From: Cyanobacteria bacterium FACHB-502
GTDB lineage: Bacteria > Cyanobacteriota > Cyanobacteriia > Elainellales > Elainellaceae
DNA: 40,196 nt
Direction of reading: 5' to 3'
Assembly: GCA_014695325.1 (NCBI GenBank)
Contig: JACJNZ010000064.1
Span: forward strand, 1-40,196
Positions 1-12,344 of this stretch are shown here, in pieces (position 1 is the stretch's first letter; each line of letters begins with the position of its first letter). Below the pieces are notes generated by a model. That model was given only the letters and a program-made list of their open reading frames with translations, did no database searches and was not told the DNA's origin. The position numbers and the translations under genes were made by a program.

Positions 1-145
1 ACGGCATTAATTGCTTTGCGACGCAGGTCGTCACCATAAGGGGAAGGCATAGGCACTTCTAGACGCTGGTTTTCCCCTAGCCTAGCGTTCTAACCTAATC
101 GCGTAAAGCTATAGCTCATGGTGTAGCCTTAGTAGAAAGTAAAGT

Positions 146-1048
146 ATGGATACATTCTCTCAAAGATTTGGGTTTATACCTAGAAAAGATATTATGCAAA
201 TTGAGTCAATGGATGATGATGATTTGCGTAACAGTCTGTGGAATGTTTTGGTTCTATCCTTCTGGAAGAAGCTGGAAGGGTATTCTCAAATAGATTACGA
301 TGAAAAAGAATCAAACAATTATCATCATGTTGAAAGAGACAACGTAAGGTTTTTGGTTAAAAATTTATGGTTTTCTCATTTCAAGAAAACATTTGATGAG
401 TTGTCGGGATTTTGGGAATTTGACTATAGGTTTATGAAGAAAAAGTTTTTTCAGTATCAGTGGTTTGAGGTATACGACTTCTTGGAGTTCATTGCAAGAA
501 GTTATACAAATCATTCTACATTGGAAAGCTTTATCCATCTCTGCAATTTTGTACTTGAACGCGAGTTTTCCGGCTATCGTTTTGTTGGCTCTACAATTAC
601 ACCGATAACCTCAGAAACAGAGATCAAGATAATAGAAGAAGCTTTAACAAGCGAGGACAGATTTATTCCAGTATCAAATCATATCAAAACGGCGGTGATT
701 TGCTTATCAAATAAAGAAAATCCCGACTATAGAAATTCTATAAAAGAATCTATTAGTGCTGTGGAATCAATCTGCTGTCTGATCTCTGATGACAATAAAG
801 CAACATTGGGGAAAGCTCTAAAGGCAATAGGAAAAGAACAGAAGGTTGATTTGCATCCTGCCTTAGGCGGAGCTTTCAGCCAGCTGTATGGTTATACAAA
901 CGATGCAAATGGTATACGCCATGCCTTACTAGACGAATCCAATCTTGATTTTGAAGATGCTAAGTTTATGCTTGTATCTTGCTCTGCTTTCATTAACTAC
1001 CTCAAGGGAAAAGCTATAAAAGCAGGAATTGATTTTAGTAAGCAGTGA
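146..1048 (+). CDS. AbiJ-like abortive-infection protein
   Basis: A 300-residue protein. The N-terminus (Gly-Phe-x-Pro-x-Lys-Asp-Ile, then Asp-Leu-Arg-Asn-x-Leu-Trp-Asn-Val-Leu at about 27-36) matches my recollection of the AbiJ N-terminal domain (NTD4). The C-terminus (His-Pro-Ala-Leu at about 238, Gly-Ile-Arg-His-Ala at about 258, Ala-Lys-Phe-Met-Leu-Val-Ser-Cys-Ser-Ala-Phe near 276) matches the HEPN-like tail of the same proteins. Family members act in abortive phage infection, possibly through HEPN ribonuclease activity; neither is shown here. The gene is more AT-rich than its neighbours and stands alone, facing the VWA gene across a hairpin, which suggests horizontal transfer. The ATG at 146 is the first in frame; no strong ribosome binding site is visible. 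Family assignment is fairly sure, mechanism is not. Confidence 0.7.
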   Translation: MDTFSQRFGFIPRKDIMQIESMDDDDLRNSLWNVLVLSFWKKLEGYSQIDYDEKESNNYHHVERDNVRFLVKNLWFSHFKKTFDELSGFWEFDYRFMKKKFFQYQWFEVYDFLEFIARSYTNHSTLESFIHLCNFVLEREFSGYRFVGSTITPITSETEIKIIEEALTSEDRFIPVSNHIKTAVICLSNKENPDYRNSIKESISAVESICCLISDDNKATLGKALKAIGKEQKVDLHPALGGAFSQLYGYTNDANGIRHALLDESNLDFEDAKFMLVSCSAFINYLKGKAIKAGIDFSKQ

Positions 1049-1110
1049 AGAATATCAGTAGGTTGAGTTCTTCAATCTAACAGAAATTTAAAGTAAATTA
1101 TAGATTTTAT

Positions 1111-1140
1111 TAGGTGCATTAGTAATAAACAATGCACCTA
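1111..1140. terminator. Perfect 10-bp stem between convergent genes
   Basis: TAGGTGCATT and AATGCACCTA form a perfect inverted repeat around a 10-base loop, between the ends of the AbiJ-like gene and the VWA gene. The position suits a bidirectional terminator. There is no long T-run on either side, so strong intrinsic termination is uncertain. Confidence 0.5.
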
Positions 1141-1150
1141 TGATTTGAGA

Positions 1151-3494
<2,344 letters not shown>

Positions 3495-3702
3495 CGCTAG
3501 GTGCGCCCACAAAGCCTCTTGACTACACAAACGATTTAGGACTGCTATATGCTAAGATTAAGTTTCGCAATTTACGTCCGGTCTGTTATTGCGTATTGGA
3601 ACTTGTTTATTCGAGGCATCCATAAAAACAACTAACTATTGCTCTTAGGCTGGTCCCAGCATTCTATTGGGGATAGGGGCACAACCAGGAGCGATCTAAT
3701 CT

Positions 3703-4995
3703 ATGACATTTCATACCCTCGGTCTTTCGACCGAATTGCTGCGTGCTGTTAATGATGAAGGCTACACCACAGCAACACCGATCCAGCAGCAGACAATCCC
3801 GGCGATTTTGCAGGGACACGATATTTTTGCCAGTGCCCAGACAGGAACGGGTAAAACCGCCAGCTTTACGCTGCCATTACTACAACGCCTCAACCTTTCA
3901 TCCCCCGAAAAAAGTTATCGCCACCCGCGTGCTCTCATCCTGACCCCAACCCGTGAACTATCAGCCCAAGTCGGTGATAGCGTCACAACCTATGGCAAAT
4001 ATCTGACTCTTAAGTCAGCGATCGTTTATGGGGGTGTTGGCTTTGTGCCGCAAGTGCAAGCGTTGAAACGGGGCGTGGATATTGTAGTCGCAACTCCCGG
4101 ACGATTATTGGATCACCTGGCGCAGAAAACCATTGATCTGTCCCAGATTGAAATCGTAGTGCTGGATGAGTGCGATCGCATGTTAGATATGGGATTCATC
4201 CACGACATTCGCAAAATTCTGGCAAAATTACCCGTTTCTCGACAGACGTTAATGTTTTCTGCCACCTTTTCGCCCGCGATCCGGCAACTGGCTGACACAT
4301 TGCTCAATCAGCCAGTTCAGATTGAAGTCGCCCCTCGCAACACAGCGGCAGAACAAGTTGAACAGATTGTGCATCCAGTGGATCGCGATCGTAAGCGAGA
4401 ATTACTGTCTCATCTGATTGGCTTTAATAATTGGAAACAGGTTTTGGTCTTTACCCGCACCAAACACGGGGCGAACCGATTGGCGGAGCAACTGGCTCAA
4501 GATGGGCTGAAAGCGACTGCGATTCATGGCAATAAAACCCAGTCTGCCCGTACTCGTGCTCTGAATGACTTTAAACAAGGGAAGGTGCGCGTCCTCGTTG
4601 CCACCGATGTCGCCTCCCGGGGGTTAGACATTGATCAACTGCCTCACGTGGTGAACTTTGAACTACCGAACGTGCCTGAAGACTACGTGCATCGGATTGG
4701 TCGGACGGGGCGCGCGGGTCATGCCGGACGGGCAATTTCTCTGGTCTCTAAAGATGAAAACTCCCTTTTGCAAGGGATTGAGCAGCTATTAAAGCGCAAA
4801 CTAACAACAGATGTCATTCTGGGATACGAGCCAACGGCTTCTTCTCAGTTACAGGCAAAAGGGCAACCTGACCAACAGCGATCTAAAAAACGTCGAGGTG
4901 GACAGCGCCAAACTCATTCTGCTTCATCTCCTTACCGTGGAAAAAATTCCACTGCTACTGGAAATCGCTCACGTAAACAGCCTCGCCCAGTTTAA
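3703..4995 (+). CDS. rhlE: DEAD-box ATP-dependent RNA helicase, RhlE type
   Basis: A 430-residue RNA helicase with the two RecA-like cores in order: Q motif (Thr-Pro-Ile-Gln-Gln-Gln), Walker A AQTGTGKT near 45-52, PTREL, TPGR, motif II at 155-158, SAT, then ARGLD-type Ser-Arg-Gly-Leu-Asp and HRIGRTGR. The sequence around [18 protein letters not shown] and AIHGNK is typical of RhlE. A basic Lys/Arg-rich tail of about 50 residues follows, expected to bind RNA. Motif II reads Asp-Glu-Cys-Asp instead of Asp-Glu-Ala-Asp. AGGAG sits about 9 bases before the ATG. The roughly 200-base leader (3501-3702) contains no gene; cold control is known for cyanobacterial helicases but not shown here. Confidence 0.9.
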   Translation: MTFHTLGLSTELLRAVNDEGYTTATPIQQQTIPAILQGHDIFASAQTGTGKTASFTLPLLQRLNLSSPEKSYRHPRALILTPTRELSAQVGDSVTTYGKYLTLKSAIVYGGVGFVPQVQALKRGVDIVVATPGRLLDHLAQKTIDLSQIEIVVLDECDRMLDMGFIHDIRKILAKLPVSRQTLMFSATFSPAIRQLADTLLNQPVQIEVAPRNTAAEQVEQIVHPVDRDRKRELLSHLIGFNNWKQVLVFTRTKHGANRLAEQLAQDGLKATAIHGNKTQSARTRALNDFKQGKVRVLVATDVASRGLDIDQLPHVVNFELPNVPEDYVHRIGRTGRAGHAGRAISLVSKDENSLLQGIEQLLKRKLTTDVILGYEPTASSQLQAKGQPDQQRSKKRRGGQRQTHSASSPYRGKNSTATGNRSRKQPRPV

Positions 4996-5237
4996 GGTAC
5001 CCATCTCGAGGGAATGGTTGTATTGGAGTATTTGCAGTAGCAGTGGATTGATTAGGCATGATCGCTGTCTCCACCCGCCCTTGGTAGAAAACAAACTTTG
5101 GGCTGTGGCTTATCCACGAGTCCAAGAAATGTATTGATCCAGAAGAGGATTATCGGGTTCCATTGAGAAACCATCGCCACCCATTGCCACAATATGCCTC
5201 TCCACAAGAGACGCAGACATTTGGCTCTTACCTCAAT

Positions 5238-5384
5238 TGCTACAATTGCCGATCTTTCAGTTCCCAGTCTTTCCGCTTGTCGAAGAACAGGCATCGCTAC
5301 AGCAAGCAATGCTATTTATGTAAGGATTGTGCCAAGCCGTTTCTAGGGCATACGGATTGGGAAAATTATGGGGGCAAATTGTGA
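5238..5384 (+). pseudogene. Possible IS1-type InsA zinc-finger fragment
   Basis: A short open stretch encodes Cys-Tyr-Asn-Cys, then Lys-Asn-Arg-His-Arg-Tyr-Ser-Lys-Gln-Cys-Tyr-Leu-Cys-Lys-Asp-Cys. This is the double Cys-x2-Cys pattern found at the N-terminus of IS1-type InsA and related transposases. Nothing else of a transposase follows, so at best it is a remnant. The segment 4996-5237 before it shows no recognisable gene. Confidence 0.35.
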
Positions 5385-5394
5385 AATGAACCAG

Positions 5395-5515
5395 ATGTCC
5401 AAACTCCTGTGCGAGATGCCAAAGGTTGAAATTCATACTCATCTAATTGGCACGGCAGATGCAGAAACCATTTATAAAATTGCTCAGCGCAACCGGGTGG
5501 CGCTGCCAGTAGCAA
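5395..5515 (+). pseudogene. Adenosine deaminase, first ~40 codons only
   Basis: The start MSKLLCEMPKVEIHTHLIGT carries the His-x-His zinc motif (His-Thr-His) that opens adenosine or adenine deaminases, followed by Ala-Glu-Thr-Ile-Tyr-Lys-Ile-Ala. Homology stops at about 5510, where a xanthine dehydrogenase reading frame begins in another phase. The remaining 300 or so residues of the deaminase are absent, so the fragment cannot be active. An upstream in-frame ATG at 5368 is also possible. It looks like the scar of a deletion joining two purine-metabolism genes. Confidence 0.6.
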
Positions 5516-5887
5516 GTCACCCGTTGGGTTTCAGTGATGGACATTGGACGGGTCATGAATGCCAAAGCTGCAGCCAGCCAAGTGCGAGGCAGCGTGATCA
5601 TGGACATTGGAGAAGCATTGATGGAAGAATGCCGGATTGATCCCAACACAGGTTATCCCGTGGCGTATGACCTGGCAACGTACCACTATCCTGCTTATGC
5701 CGATATTCCTCGCATTGACGTAGCCTTTGTAGGGCAACCAGATTTGACGTTTAATCCCCTGGGTGTGCGGGGAGTTGGTGAGGTGGGCATTACCGGAGTT
5801 GCTGCGGCTGTTGCGAATGCAATTTACCACGCAACAGGCAAACGATTCCGCAATTTACCAATCACTCCTGACAAGTTGATGGCGTAG
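5516..5887 (+). pseudogene. Xanthine dehydrogenase-family molybdopterin subunit, C-terminal ~120 codons
   Basis: The frame from about 5516 reads Val-Thr-Arg-Trp-Val-Ser-Val-Met-Asp-Ile-Gly-Arg-Val-Met-Asn, then NPLGVRGVGEVGITGVAAAV and the closing Leu-Pro-Ile-Thr-Pro-Asp-Lys. These are the C-terminal signatures of molybdenum-hydroxylase large subunits, including the conserved Gly-Val-Gly-Glu segment. A TAG lies just before the homology in this frame and the first 600 or more residues are missing, so it is a truncated remnant. The following xdhC and mocA-like genes are the usual helpers of this enzyme, which supports the identity. Confidence 0.75.
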
Positions 5888-5890
5888 TCC

Positions 5891-7045
5891 TATGAATTAC
5901 AGCGAATCCTACAAGCATTTGAACAGATTCAAAACAATGGAAAACGCGCAGTTCTGGCAACTGTTGTACGAACAAGCGGTTCAGTTTACCGCAGACCGGG
6001 TGCCCGAATGCTGCTGACTGAGGACGGTGAGATGACCAGTGCCATCAGTGGTAGCTGCCTGGAAGCAGATATCTTAGAACGATCGCGCTCCCTCTTCTCC
6101 ACTGACAGTGATCCTATCCTGGTACGATACGACACTACTTCCAATGATGACATTTTGTTTGGGTTTGGTTTAGGGTGCAATGGCATTGTGGATGTTTTGC
6201 TCGAATCATTGAACGGTGCTGTAATCAGTCAAATGTTATTCGTAGAAGATTGTTTGATGATGCAACAAATGGGCGCGATCGCCACAATCTTTTCTATCGA
6301 TAACGTGCCAGATGTCAAAGTGGGCGATCGGTTAATGATGAAGTTTAATGCTCCAGTTATCAACCAAATAACCAATTTAGATGTTACTCAAAGAATTGCA
6401 ACTGATGTGCAAAAATCACTCATTGAACAACAATCTTGTGTACAGTCCTACGCTCTATCTACTGGACGAATTGATGTATTGATAGAAGTGATTCATCCAC
6501 CTGTTCCATTGTTGATCTTTGGGGCTGGATATGACGCGATTCCCGTAGTGCAGTTTGCGAAACAATTAGGCTGGCACGTTACAGTAATTGATCATCGCCC
6601 CGAACAACTGACCCACGATCGCTTTCCCCTTGCCGATCAACTCCTCTATTGCATCCCAGATCCGCCGAATGCCTATCATCATCTGCTAACGCCTCAAACC
6701 ATCGCGATTGTGATGACTCATCGGTATCTCACTGATCTGGCGTTTCTCAAAACTCTAATTCCAGCTCAACTCCGCTATTTAGGAATATTAGGTCCGAAGC
6801 GGCGAATGCAAAAATTATGGGAAGACTTGGCTGAACACGGTGTTAACCCAAGTTCCGAACATATGCAGCAACTTTATAACCCAATCGGATTAGACATCGG
6901 AGCCGAAACACCTGAAGAAATCGCCCTCTCCATTGTGGCGGAAATTCAAGCGGTACTGAGTGAGCGTTCTGGTCGTCATCTGCGCGATCGCGTGGGTTCC
7001 ATCCATTCTTCTCCAGAACTGCCATGTCTAGAGTTGGTATCCTGA
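5891..7045 (+). pseudogene. xdhC: XdhC/CoxI-family molybdenum-cofactor insertion protein with lost start codon
   Basis: XdhC-type proteins receive and sulfurate the molybdenum cofactor and load it into xanthine dehydrogenase. Homology starts at 5891 (Tyr-Glu-Leu-Gln-Arg-Ile-Leu-Gln-Ala-Phe) and runs in one frame through Ser-Gly-Ser-Val-Tyr-Arg-Arg-Pro-Gly-Ala-Arg, GSCLEADI, a Rossmann segment LLIFGAGYDAIPVVQFAKQL and ILGPKRRM. No ATG, GTG or TTG occurs in this frame until the ATG at 6008, which would drop 39 codons, including most of the conserved N-terminal domain. An ATG at 5892 is one base out of frame, so a small indel probably destroyed the start. The C-terminus overlaps the next gene by 22 bases. 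It could still make a shortened protein of 345 residues. Confidence 0.75.
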
Positions 7046-7614
7046 TTCTTGCTGCCGGAGCCTCTAACCGTTTAGGGCAACCGAAACAACTTCTAGCCTA
7101 CAAAGGCAAGCCATTGATTCGACAAATGGCAGAGGTGGCGATTCAGACTGGTTGCCAGCCTATTGGGATAGTTTTGGGAGCATATGCCGAGACAATTGTT
7201 CCACACCTAGCAAATCTGGACATCCAAATTATTTACAACGAACAATGGGAATCAGGAATAGCAAGTTCAATTCGGTATGGGTTGGAGATGGTGGCGATCG
7301 CCCCTAAACTAGATGCGATCGTTCTCATGGTCTGTGATCAACCATTTGTTTCTTCCGACTTAATTCACCAATTGATTAATAAGCACCGGACGACAAATGT
7401 CCCGATCGTGGCTTCTGAGTATGGGGAAATTTTGGGTATTCCAGCCCTATTTCATAAAGCGTTATTTCTAGAACTTAAGACGCTTCAAGGAGATGTGGGG
7501 GCTAAGTTCATCATCCGCCAGTATCGCTCCCGCGTTTTAAGCATTCCGTTCGTGGAAGGAGCCATTGATTTAGATGTCCCTCAAGACCTGAAAATTCTTT
7601 CATCACTCGCTTAG
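7024..7614 (+). CDS. mocA: MocA/MobA-family molybdenum-cofactor nucleotidyltransferase
   Basis: A 196-residue GT-A fold nucleotidyltransferase. It begins Ile-Leu-Ile-Leu-Ala-Ala-Gly-Ala-Ser-Asn-Arg-Leu-Gly-Gln-Pro-Lys-Gln-Leu, the nucleotide-binding signature of MocA (molybdopterin cytidylyltransferase) proteins, with Val-Cys-Asp-Gln-Pro-Phe near 112 for metal binding. These enzymes add CMP or GMP to the molybdenum cofactor for hydroxylases. It overlaps xdhC by 22 bases, indicating translational coupling in a former xdh operon. The gene itself is intact although its client enzyme is destroyed here. The exact nucleotide cannot be told from the sequence alone. Confidence 0.85.
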   Translation: MSRVGILILAAGASNRLGQPKQLLAYKGKPLIRQMAEVAIQTGCQPIGIVLGAYAETIVPHLANLDIQIIYNEQWESGIASSIRYGLEMVAIAPKLDAIVLMVCDQPFVSSDLIHQLINKHRTTNVPIVASEYGEILGIPALFHKALFLELKTLQGDVGAKFIIRQYRSRVLSIPFVEGAIDLDVPQDLKILSSLA

Positions 7615-7647
7615 AACCCTACTGGGGGATTTCAAGAAAATAGGGTT
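7615..7647 (+). terminator. Hairpin after mocA
   Basis: AACCCTA directly after the mocA stop codon pairs with TAGGGTT at 7641-7647 across a 19-base loop. It may end transcription of the xdhC-mocA unit; there is no T-run. Confidence 0.35.
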
Positions 7648-7745
7648 GCAGCATTATGGATGAAGCTCAATGAGGAATTACCTCAGCGGGAGCACTACAT
7701 CGTATCGCTCAACATATCTGGAATTTGGAAAGGATGGCTGAAATA

Positions 7746-8186
7746 ATGCACACAACTTGGGACTCCACCAAACAAATTCTCCGCACTCGCATTTCAGGCA
7801 GACTGCATCAGGAGCAGGTTGAAGCATGGGAGCGAAGCCTGGAGCAAGTGAGCCGTCAGATTCCTAAACACCTCAACTTTACGATGCTGATTGACATTCA
7901 AGGTTACGAAGTGAGTGAGCAGGACAAAGTAGTTCACCAACAGCAGCGAATCGTCATACCCACATTTTTAGCAAAACATGGTTTTGAAGTTGGATTTTTT
8001 CGGCTCTTTGAAGTTCAAAATACCATTCCTCCGAATCCCGATCGCGCCCGTTGTATTGCAGCCGCTCACGTTCATCATGATTGCAACAAAATGGCACTCT
8101 ACAATCAAAATCTTGGGCGATCGAATGAACGCTTCTTTTGCCAGCTTTCCGAAGCTGAAGCATGGCTCCATGAAGAAATTTTTTGA
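7746..8186 (+). CDS. Hypothetical protein, SpoIIAA/STAS-like
   Basis: About 146 residues of unknown function. The pattern of a short strand (Lys-Gln-Ile-Leu-Arg-Thr-Arg-Ile-Ser-Gly-Arg-Leu), a helix rich in Glu and Gln, then a strand Phe-Thr-Met-Leu-Ile-Asp-Ile is reminiscent of SpoIIAA-like (STAS) small proteins, and the C-terminal helix Ser-Glu-Ala-Glu-Ala-Trp-Leu is typical of that group. There are no catalytic motifs. The start at 7746 is chosen because AAAGGA lies about 12 bases upstream; ATG 7734 or TTG 7725 are alternatives. It ends 8 bases before the broken SDR gene, so the two were probably cotranscribed. Confidence 0.5.
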   Translation: MHTTWDSTKQILRTRISGRLHQEQVEAWERSLEQVSRQIPKHLNFTMLIDIQGYEVSEQDKVVHQQQRIVIPTFLAKHGFEVGFFRLFEVQNTIPPNPDRARCIAAAHVHHDCNKMALYNQNLGRSNERFFCQLSEAEAWLHEEIF

Positions 8187-8194
8187 AGTGATCT

Positions 8195-8970
8195 ATGAAT
8201 TTACCAACTTTTGAAGATCGCGTTGTTCTAGTGACAGGCGGTAGCTCAGGCATTGGGCGATCGACTGTATTAGCGTTTGTCAAGCAGGGTGCATCTGTCG
8301 TTTTTGCATCTCGTGGAGTCGAGGCAGGTATGGCATTACAGACAGAGATCAACCAATCTGGAGGTAAGGCGTTGTATATACAGGCGGATATGGCGGACCC
8401 TGCCGACATTGAAGCACTGACAACAAAAACGATTCAAGCGTATGGTCGCATCGATCACGCTGTTAACAACGCTGCTGCCAACGTACCACTGACTCCGACT
8501 GCCGAACTAACGGAATCCGAAGCAGACTATAGCCTGCTGTTAATTTGAAGGGCGTGTGGCTGTGTATGAAATACCAGCTTCAGCAAATGGTACAACAGAG
8601 AAATGGCACGATCGTCAATGTAGCCTCTGTAAACGGATTAAGCGGTACACCAATTGGTTCTCTATACACCGCGAGCAAGCATGGCGTAGTCGGACTCACA
8701 CGCTCAACTGCATTGGAATATATTCGTCAGGGCATTCGCATTAACACCGTTTGTCCTGGGTTAGTGCATACTCCACGACTAGAGCGTCGTTGGGCAGAGT
8801 TGTCACCAGAACAGCGATCGCAGTCTATGCAAAAATTAGCCGATTCCATTCCCATCGGTCGATTTGCCCAACCTGAGGAAATTGCTGCTGCCATTCTCTG
8901 GTTATCTTCAACTCAAGCATCCTACATTGTGGGTCAGGCGATCGTCATTGATGGTGGGTTGACTGTATAG
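8195..8970 (+). pseudogene. SDR-family oxidoreductase, single frameshift
   Basis: A short-chain dehydrogenase of about 258 codons split in two frames. The first part carries Thr-Gly-Gly-Ser-Ser-Gly-Ile-Gly (cofactor loop) and Val-Asn-Asn-Ala-Ala. After Leu-Leu at about 8540 the frame ends in TGA, while the second part continues from Asn-Leu-Lys-Gly-Val-Trp-Leu-Cys-Met-Lys through Ser-Val-Asn-Gly, the catalytic Tyr-Thr-Ala-Ser-Lys and the usual Ile-Asp-Gly-Gly end. One missing base near 8540 explains the break. All catalytic residues remain, so the damage is recent or is a sequence error. The substrate is unknown. Confidence 0.8.
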
Positions 8971-9033
8971 GGGAATTATCCTAGCTATGCATGTCCTAAA
9001 TAGCTTTATTTGTAAGGCTTTCAGTGTCTACAA

Positions 9034-10141
<1,108 letters not shown>

Positions 10142-10450
10142 TGTTTTTTCTCCTTCAGTCCTTTGCTGAACAAAGTTTAAAGCCATTAGGTGCGAAGGTC
10201 ATGGACTATAACCATTTGTTGCTTTCACTGAAGTAACGGTATGTAGCGACAATCATCACTACACCATATCGGGCGGCGGCTATCAGAAGGATGATGCAAT
10301 TGCAAAAACACTGTCGCTAAATTGCCTCCAAACGAGTAGCATCCACGCTTACTTCCTCTGCAAGTCGCTATTGCTATCGTCAAATTTGTGCTTTTGTGTG
10401 ATTGCCCCATCAAAATGCGATCGCCCTCAGCCTAACCACTAACTCTCTCC
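10142..10450. other. Intergenic stretch without recognisable gene
   Basis: About 300 bases between the tautomerase and a broken SDR gene. I see only the tautomerase ribosome binding site and scattered HIP1-like GCGATCG motifs, with no protein homology or strong hairpin. Confidence 0.5.
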
Positions 10451-11194
10451 TTACCAAGGCTGCGTAGTTGGACCAATCGTAAATTCATTTACGTTGGTGT
10501 CTTCTGGCTGGTCAATCGCAAACGCTATAACATTGGCAACGCGATCGGGTGAGATGCCATATTGCTCATACAGCTTGGTCATTTTTTCAGCCGCATCCTG
10601 GTCAGTAATCTGACCTAACAACTCCGTGTTAATTGCCGCGGGATAAAGGGCCGCAGTCCGAATGTTAGTCCCTTCCTAGGCAGACTCCATAGGGAGAACT
10701 TCTATGAAATCGCGGACAAACCATTTCGTTCCACCGTAGATCGCACCCCCTGGATAAGCTTTTAATCCAGCCACCGATGACGTTGTGATCACATGCCCAG
10801 ATTTTTGGCTAACAAACGTTGGTAACACCGCAGCGACACCCTTGAGGACACCCTTAATATTGACATCCACCGTTTGATTCCATTCCTCCGTTTTCAATGC
10901 AGAAAATGGAGCAGTGGGCATGATGCCCGCGTTCAAGAAAATCACATCGACACGACCAAATGTTTCTTGGGCAAGCTCAACGATCGCCGCGTTATCCGAT
11001 GGGTTCACCACATCCATCACTTGATAAACGGCTTGTCCGCCAACTTTTTGAATTTCATCAACGAGTTGTCTCAGTTGATTCCCGCGTCATGCGCCCAGTA
11101 CAACTTTCGCGCCTTTGCTTGCAAGCAATTTTGCAGTTGCTTCACCAATCCCTGAAGATGCACCGGTAATAATCACAACTTTGTCTTTAATCAT
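10451..11194 (-). pseudogene. SDR-family oxidoreductase with two in-frame nonsense codons
   Basis: The full 248-codon length is readable in one frame from ATG 11194: Thr-Gly-Ala-Ser-Ser-Gly-Ile-Gly cofactor loop, Leu-Asn-Ala-Gly, Thr-Ser-Ser-Val-Ala-Gly, catalytic Tyr-Gly-Gly-Thr-Lys and the closing Asn-Glu-Phe-Thr-Ile-Gly-Pro-Thr. Two stops interrupt it: TGA at 11089-11087, where homologues have Arg (CGA), and TAG near 10682-10680, where Gln or Glu would be expected. The first fits a single C-to-T change and the second would if the ancestral codon was CAG. No indel is needed. The family is usually an NADP-dependent oxidoreductase of unknown substrate. Confidence 0.8.
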
Positions 11195-11270
11195 CCTATT
11201 TCCTCTCTTTGTTGAGTCACTATTGAGTTCTACCTAATAGACTCATCAATCAGCCGAGGTTTCACCTCGT

Positions 11271-12332
11271 TTATTCCGATTTAAGCGATGCCATATCAAT
11301 GACAAAGCGGTACTTCACATCAGACTTGAGCAGGCGATCGTAGGCTTCGTTGACTTTCTGGATCGGGATGACTTCGATATCGGCAGTAATATTGTGTTCA
11401 CCGCAAAAGTCGAGCATTTCCTGGGTTTCGGCGATGCCACCGATCATAGAGCCAGAAAGACTACGGCGACCCATGATCAGGCTGAATGCGGCGACATCCA
11501 GTGGCTTTTCTGGTGCGCCAACCAGAGTAATGTTGCCGTCGAGCCGGAGCAGGTTGAGATAGGCGTTGATGTCGTGTTTGGCAGAGACAGTATCGAGAAT
11601 GAAATCGAAGCTGCCAGCGTGTTTCTGCATCTCGTCAGCATTGCGGGAAACGACCACTTCATCGGCACCGAGGCGCAACGCGTCTTCTTTCTTGTCGGGG
11701 GACGTGGTGAAGACAACAACGTGCGCTCCCATCGCATGAGCCAGCTTCACACCCATGTGTCCCAAGCCGCCCAGACCGACCACGCCGGCTTTCTTACCCT
11801 CTGTGACGCCCCAATGACGGAGTGGCGAATACGTGGTGATGCCTGCACACAGGAGCGGCGCAACTCCAGCCAGCTCAAGGTTGTCAGGAACGTGCAGCAC
11901 AAAGCGTTGATCAACAACAATGCTATTGGAATAGCCACCATAGGTAACTGGAGCAGTCTTGTGCTTGTCTGGAGAGTTGTAGGTGAAGATTGCATTTTGG
12001 CAAAACTGCTCAAAGCCAGCCTTGCAATTGGGACAGTGCCCATCTGAATCGACCATACAGCCAACTCCCACGACATCACCGGACTTGAATTTAGTGACTG
12101 CCGAGCCAACCTCAGTGACCCGTCCGACAATCTCATGCCCCGGAACGATCGGATAAGTCGTGGACATAAAATCGCTCCACTCGTCCCGCACTGAATGAAC
12201 ATCGGAGTGACAGATGCCGCAGAAGAGAATTTCAATTTGTACGTCCTGTTCGGTGGGATCGCGCCGTGCAATCGTGTCGGAGGCTAATGGCGATGCGGCA
12301 CTGGCAGCGGAGTAAGCTTTGGTGTTGTACAT
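11271..12332 (-). CDS. Zinc-dependent alcohol dehydrogenase, YahK/cinnamyl-alcohol type
   Basis: A 353-residue, full-length medium-chain dehydrogenase. The catalytic zinc ligands are in Cys-Gly-Ile-Cys-His-Ser-Asp-Val-His (Cys41) and Gly-His-Glu (His66, Glu67); four structural-zinc cysteines occur at about 92, 100, 103 and 111; a Rossmann Gly-Leu-Gly-Gly-Leu-Gly lies near 190. It resembles E. coli YahK, an NADPH-dependent aldehyde reductase. AGGAG is about 9 bases before the ATG. It sits in the minus-strand redox group with an SDR and an aldo/keto reductase, suggesting reduction of toxic or small aldehydes. It is intact among broken neighbours. Confidence 0.9.
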   Translation of the reverse strand: MYNTKAYSAASAASPLASDTIARRDPTEQDVQIEILFCGICHSDVHSVRDEWSDFMSTTYPIVPGHEIVGRVTEVGSAVTKFKSGDVVGVGCMVDSDGHCPNCKAGFEQFCQNAIFTYNSPDKHKTAPVTYGGYSNSIVVDQRFVLHVPDNLELAGVAPLLCAGITTYSPLRHWGVTEGKKAGVVGLGGLGHMGVKLAHAMGAHVVVFTTSPDKKEDALRLGADEVVVSRNADEMQKHAGSFDFILDTVSAKHDINAYLNLLRLDGNITLVGAPEKPLDVAAFSLIMGRRSLSGSMIGGIAETQEMLDFCGEHNITADIEVIPIQKVNEAYDRLLKSDVKYRFVIDMASLKSE

Positions 12333-12344
12333 GAATCAATGCTC

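Noticed and set aside
4811-5137. Open frame overlapping the helicase end
   Set aside because: It overlaps the basic tail of the helicase in another frame and has no recognisable sequence.
10451-11194. Recoded TGA or TAG codons (selenocysteine or readthrough)
   Set aside because: The expected residues are Arg and Gln or Glu, there is no SECIS-like context, and nearby genes are also pseudogenes.
11394-12047. Long open frame opposite the alcohol dehydrogenase
   Set aside because: It is antisense to a complete enzyme with all zinc ligands, so it is a codon-bias shadow.
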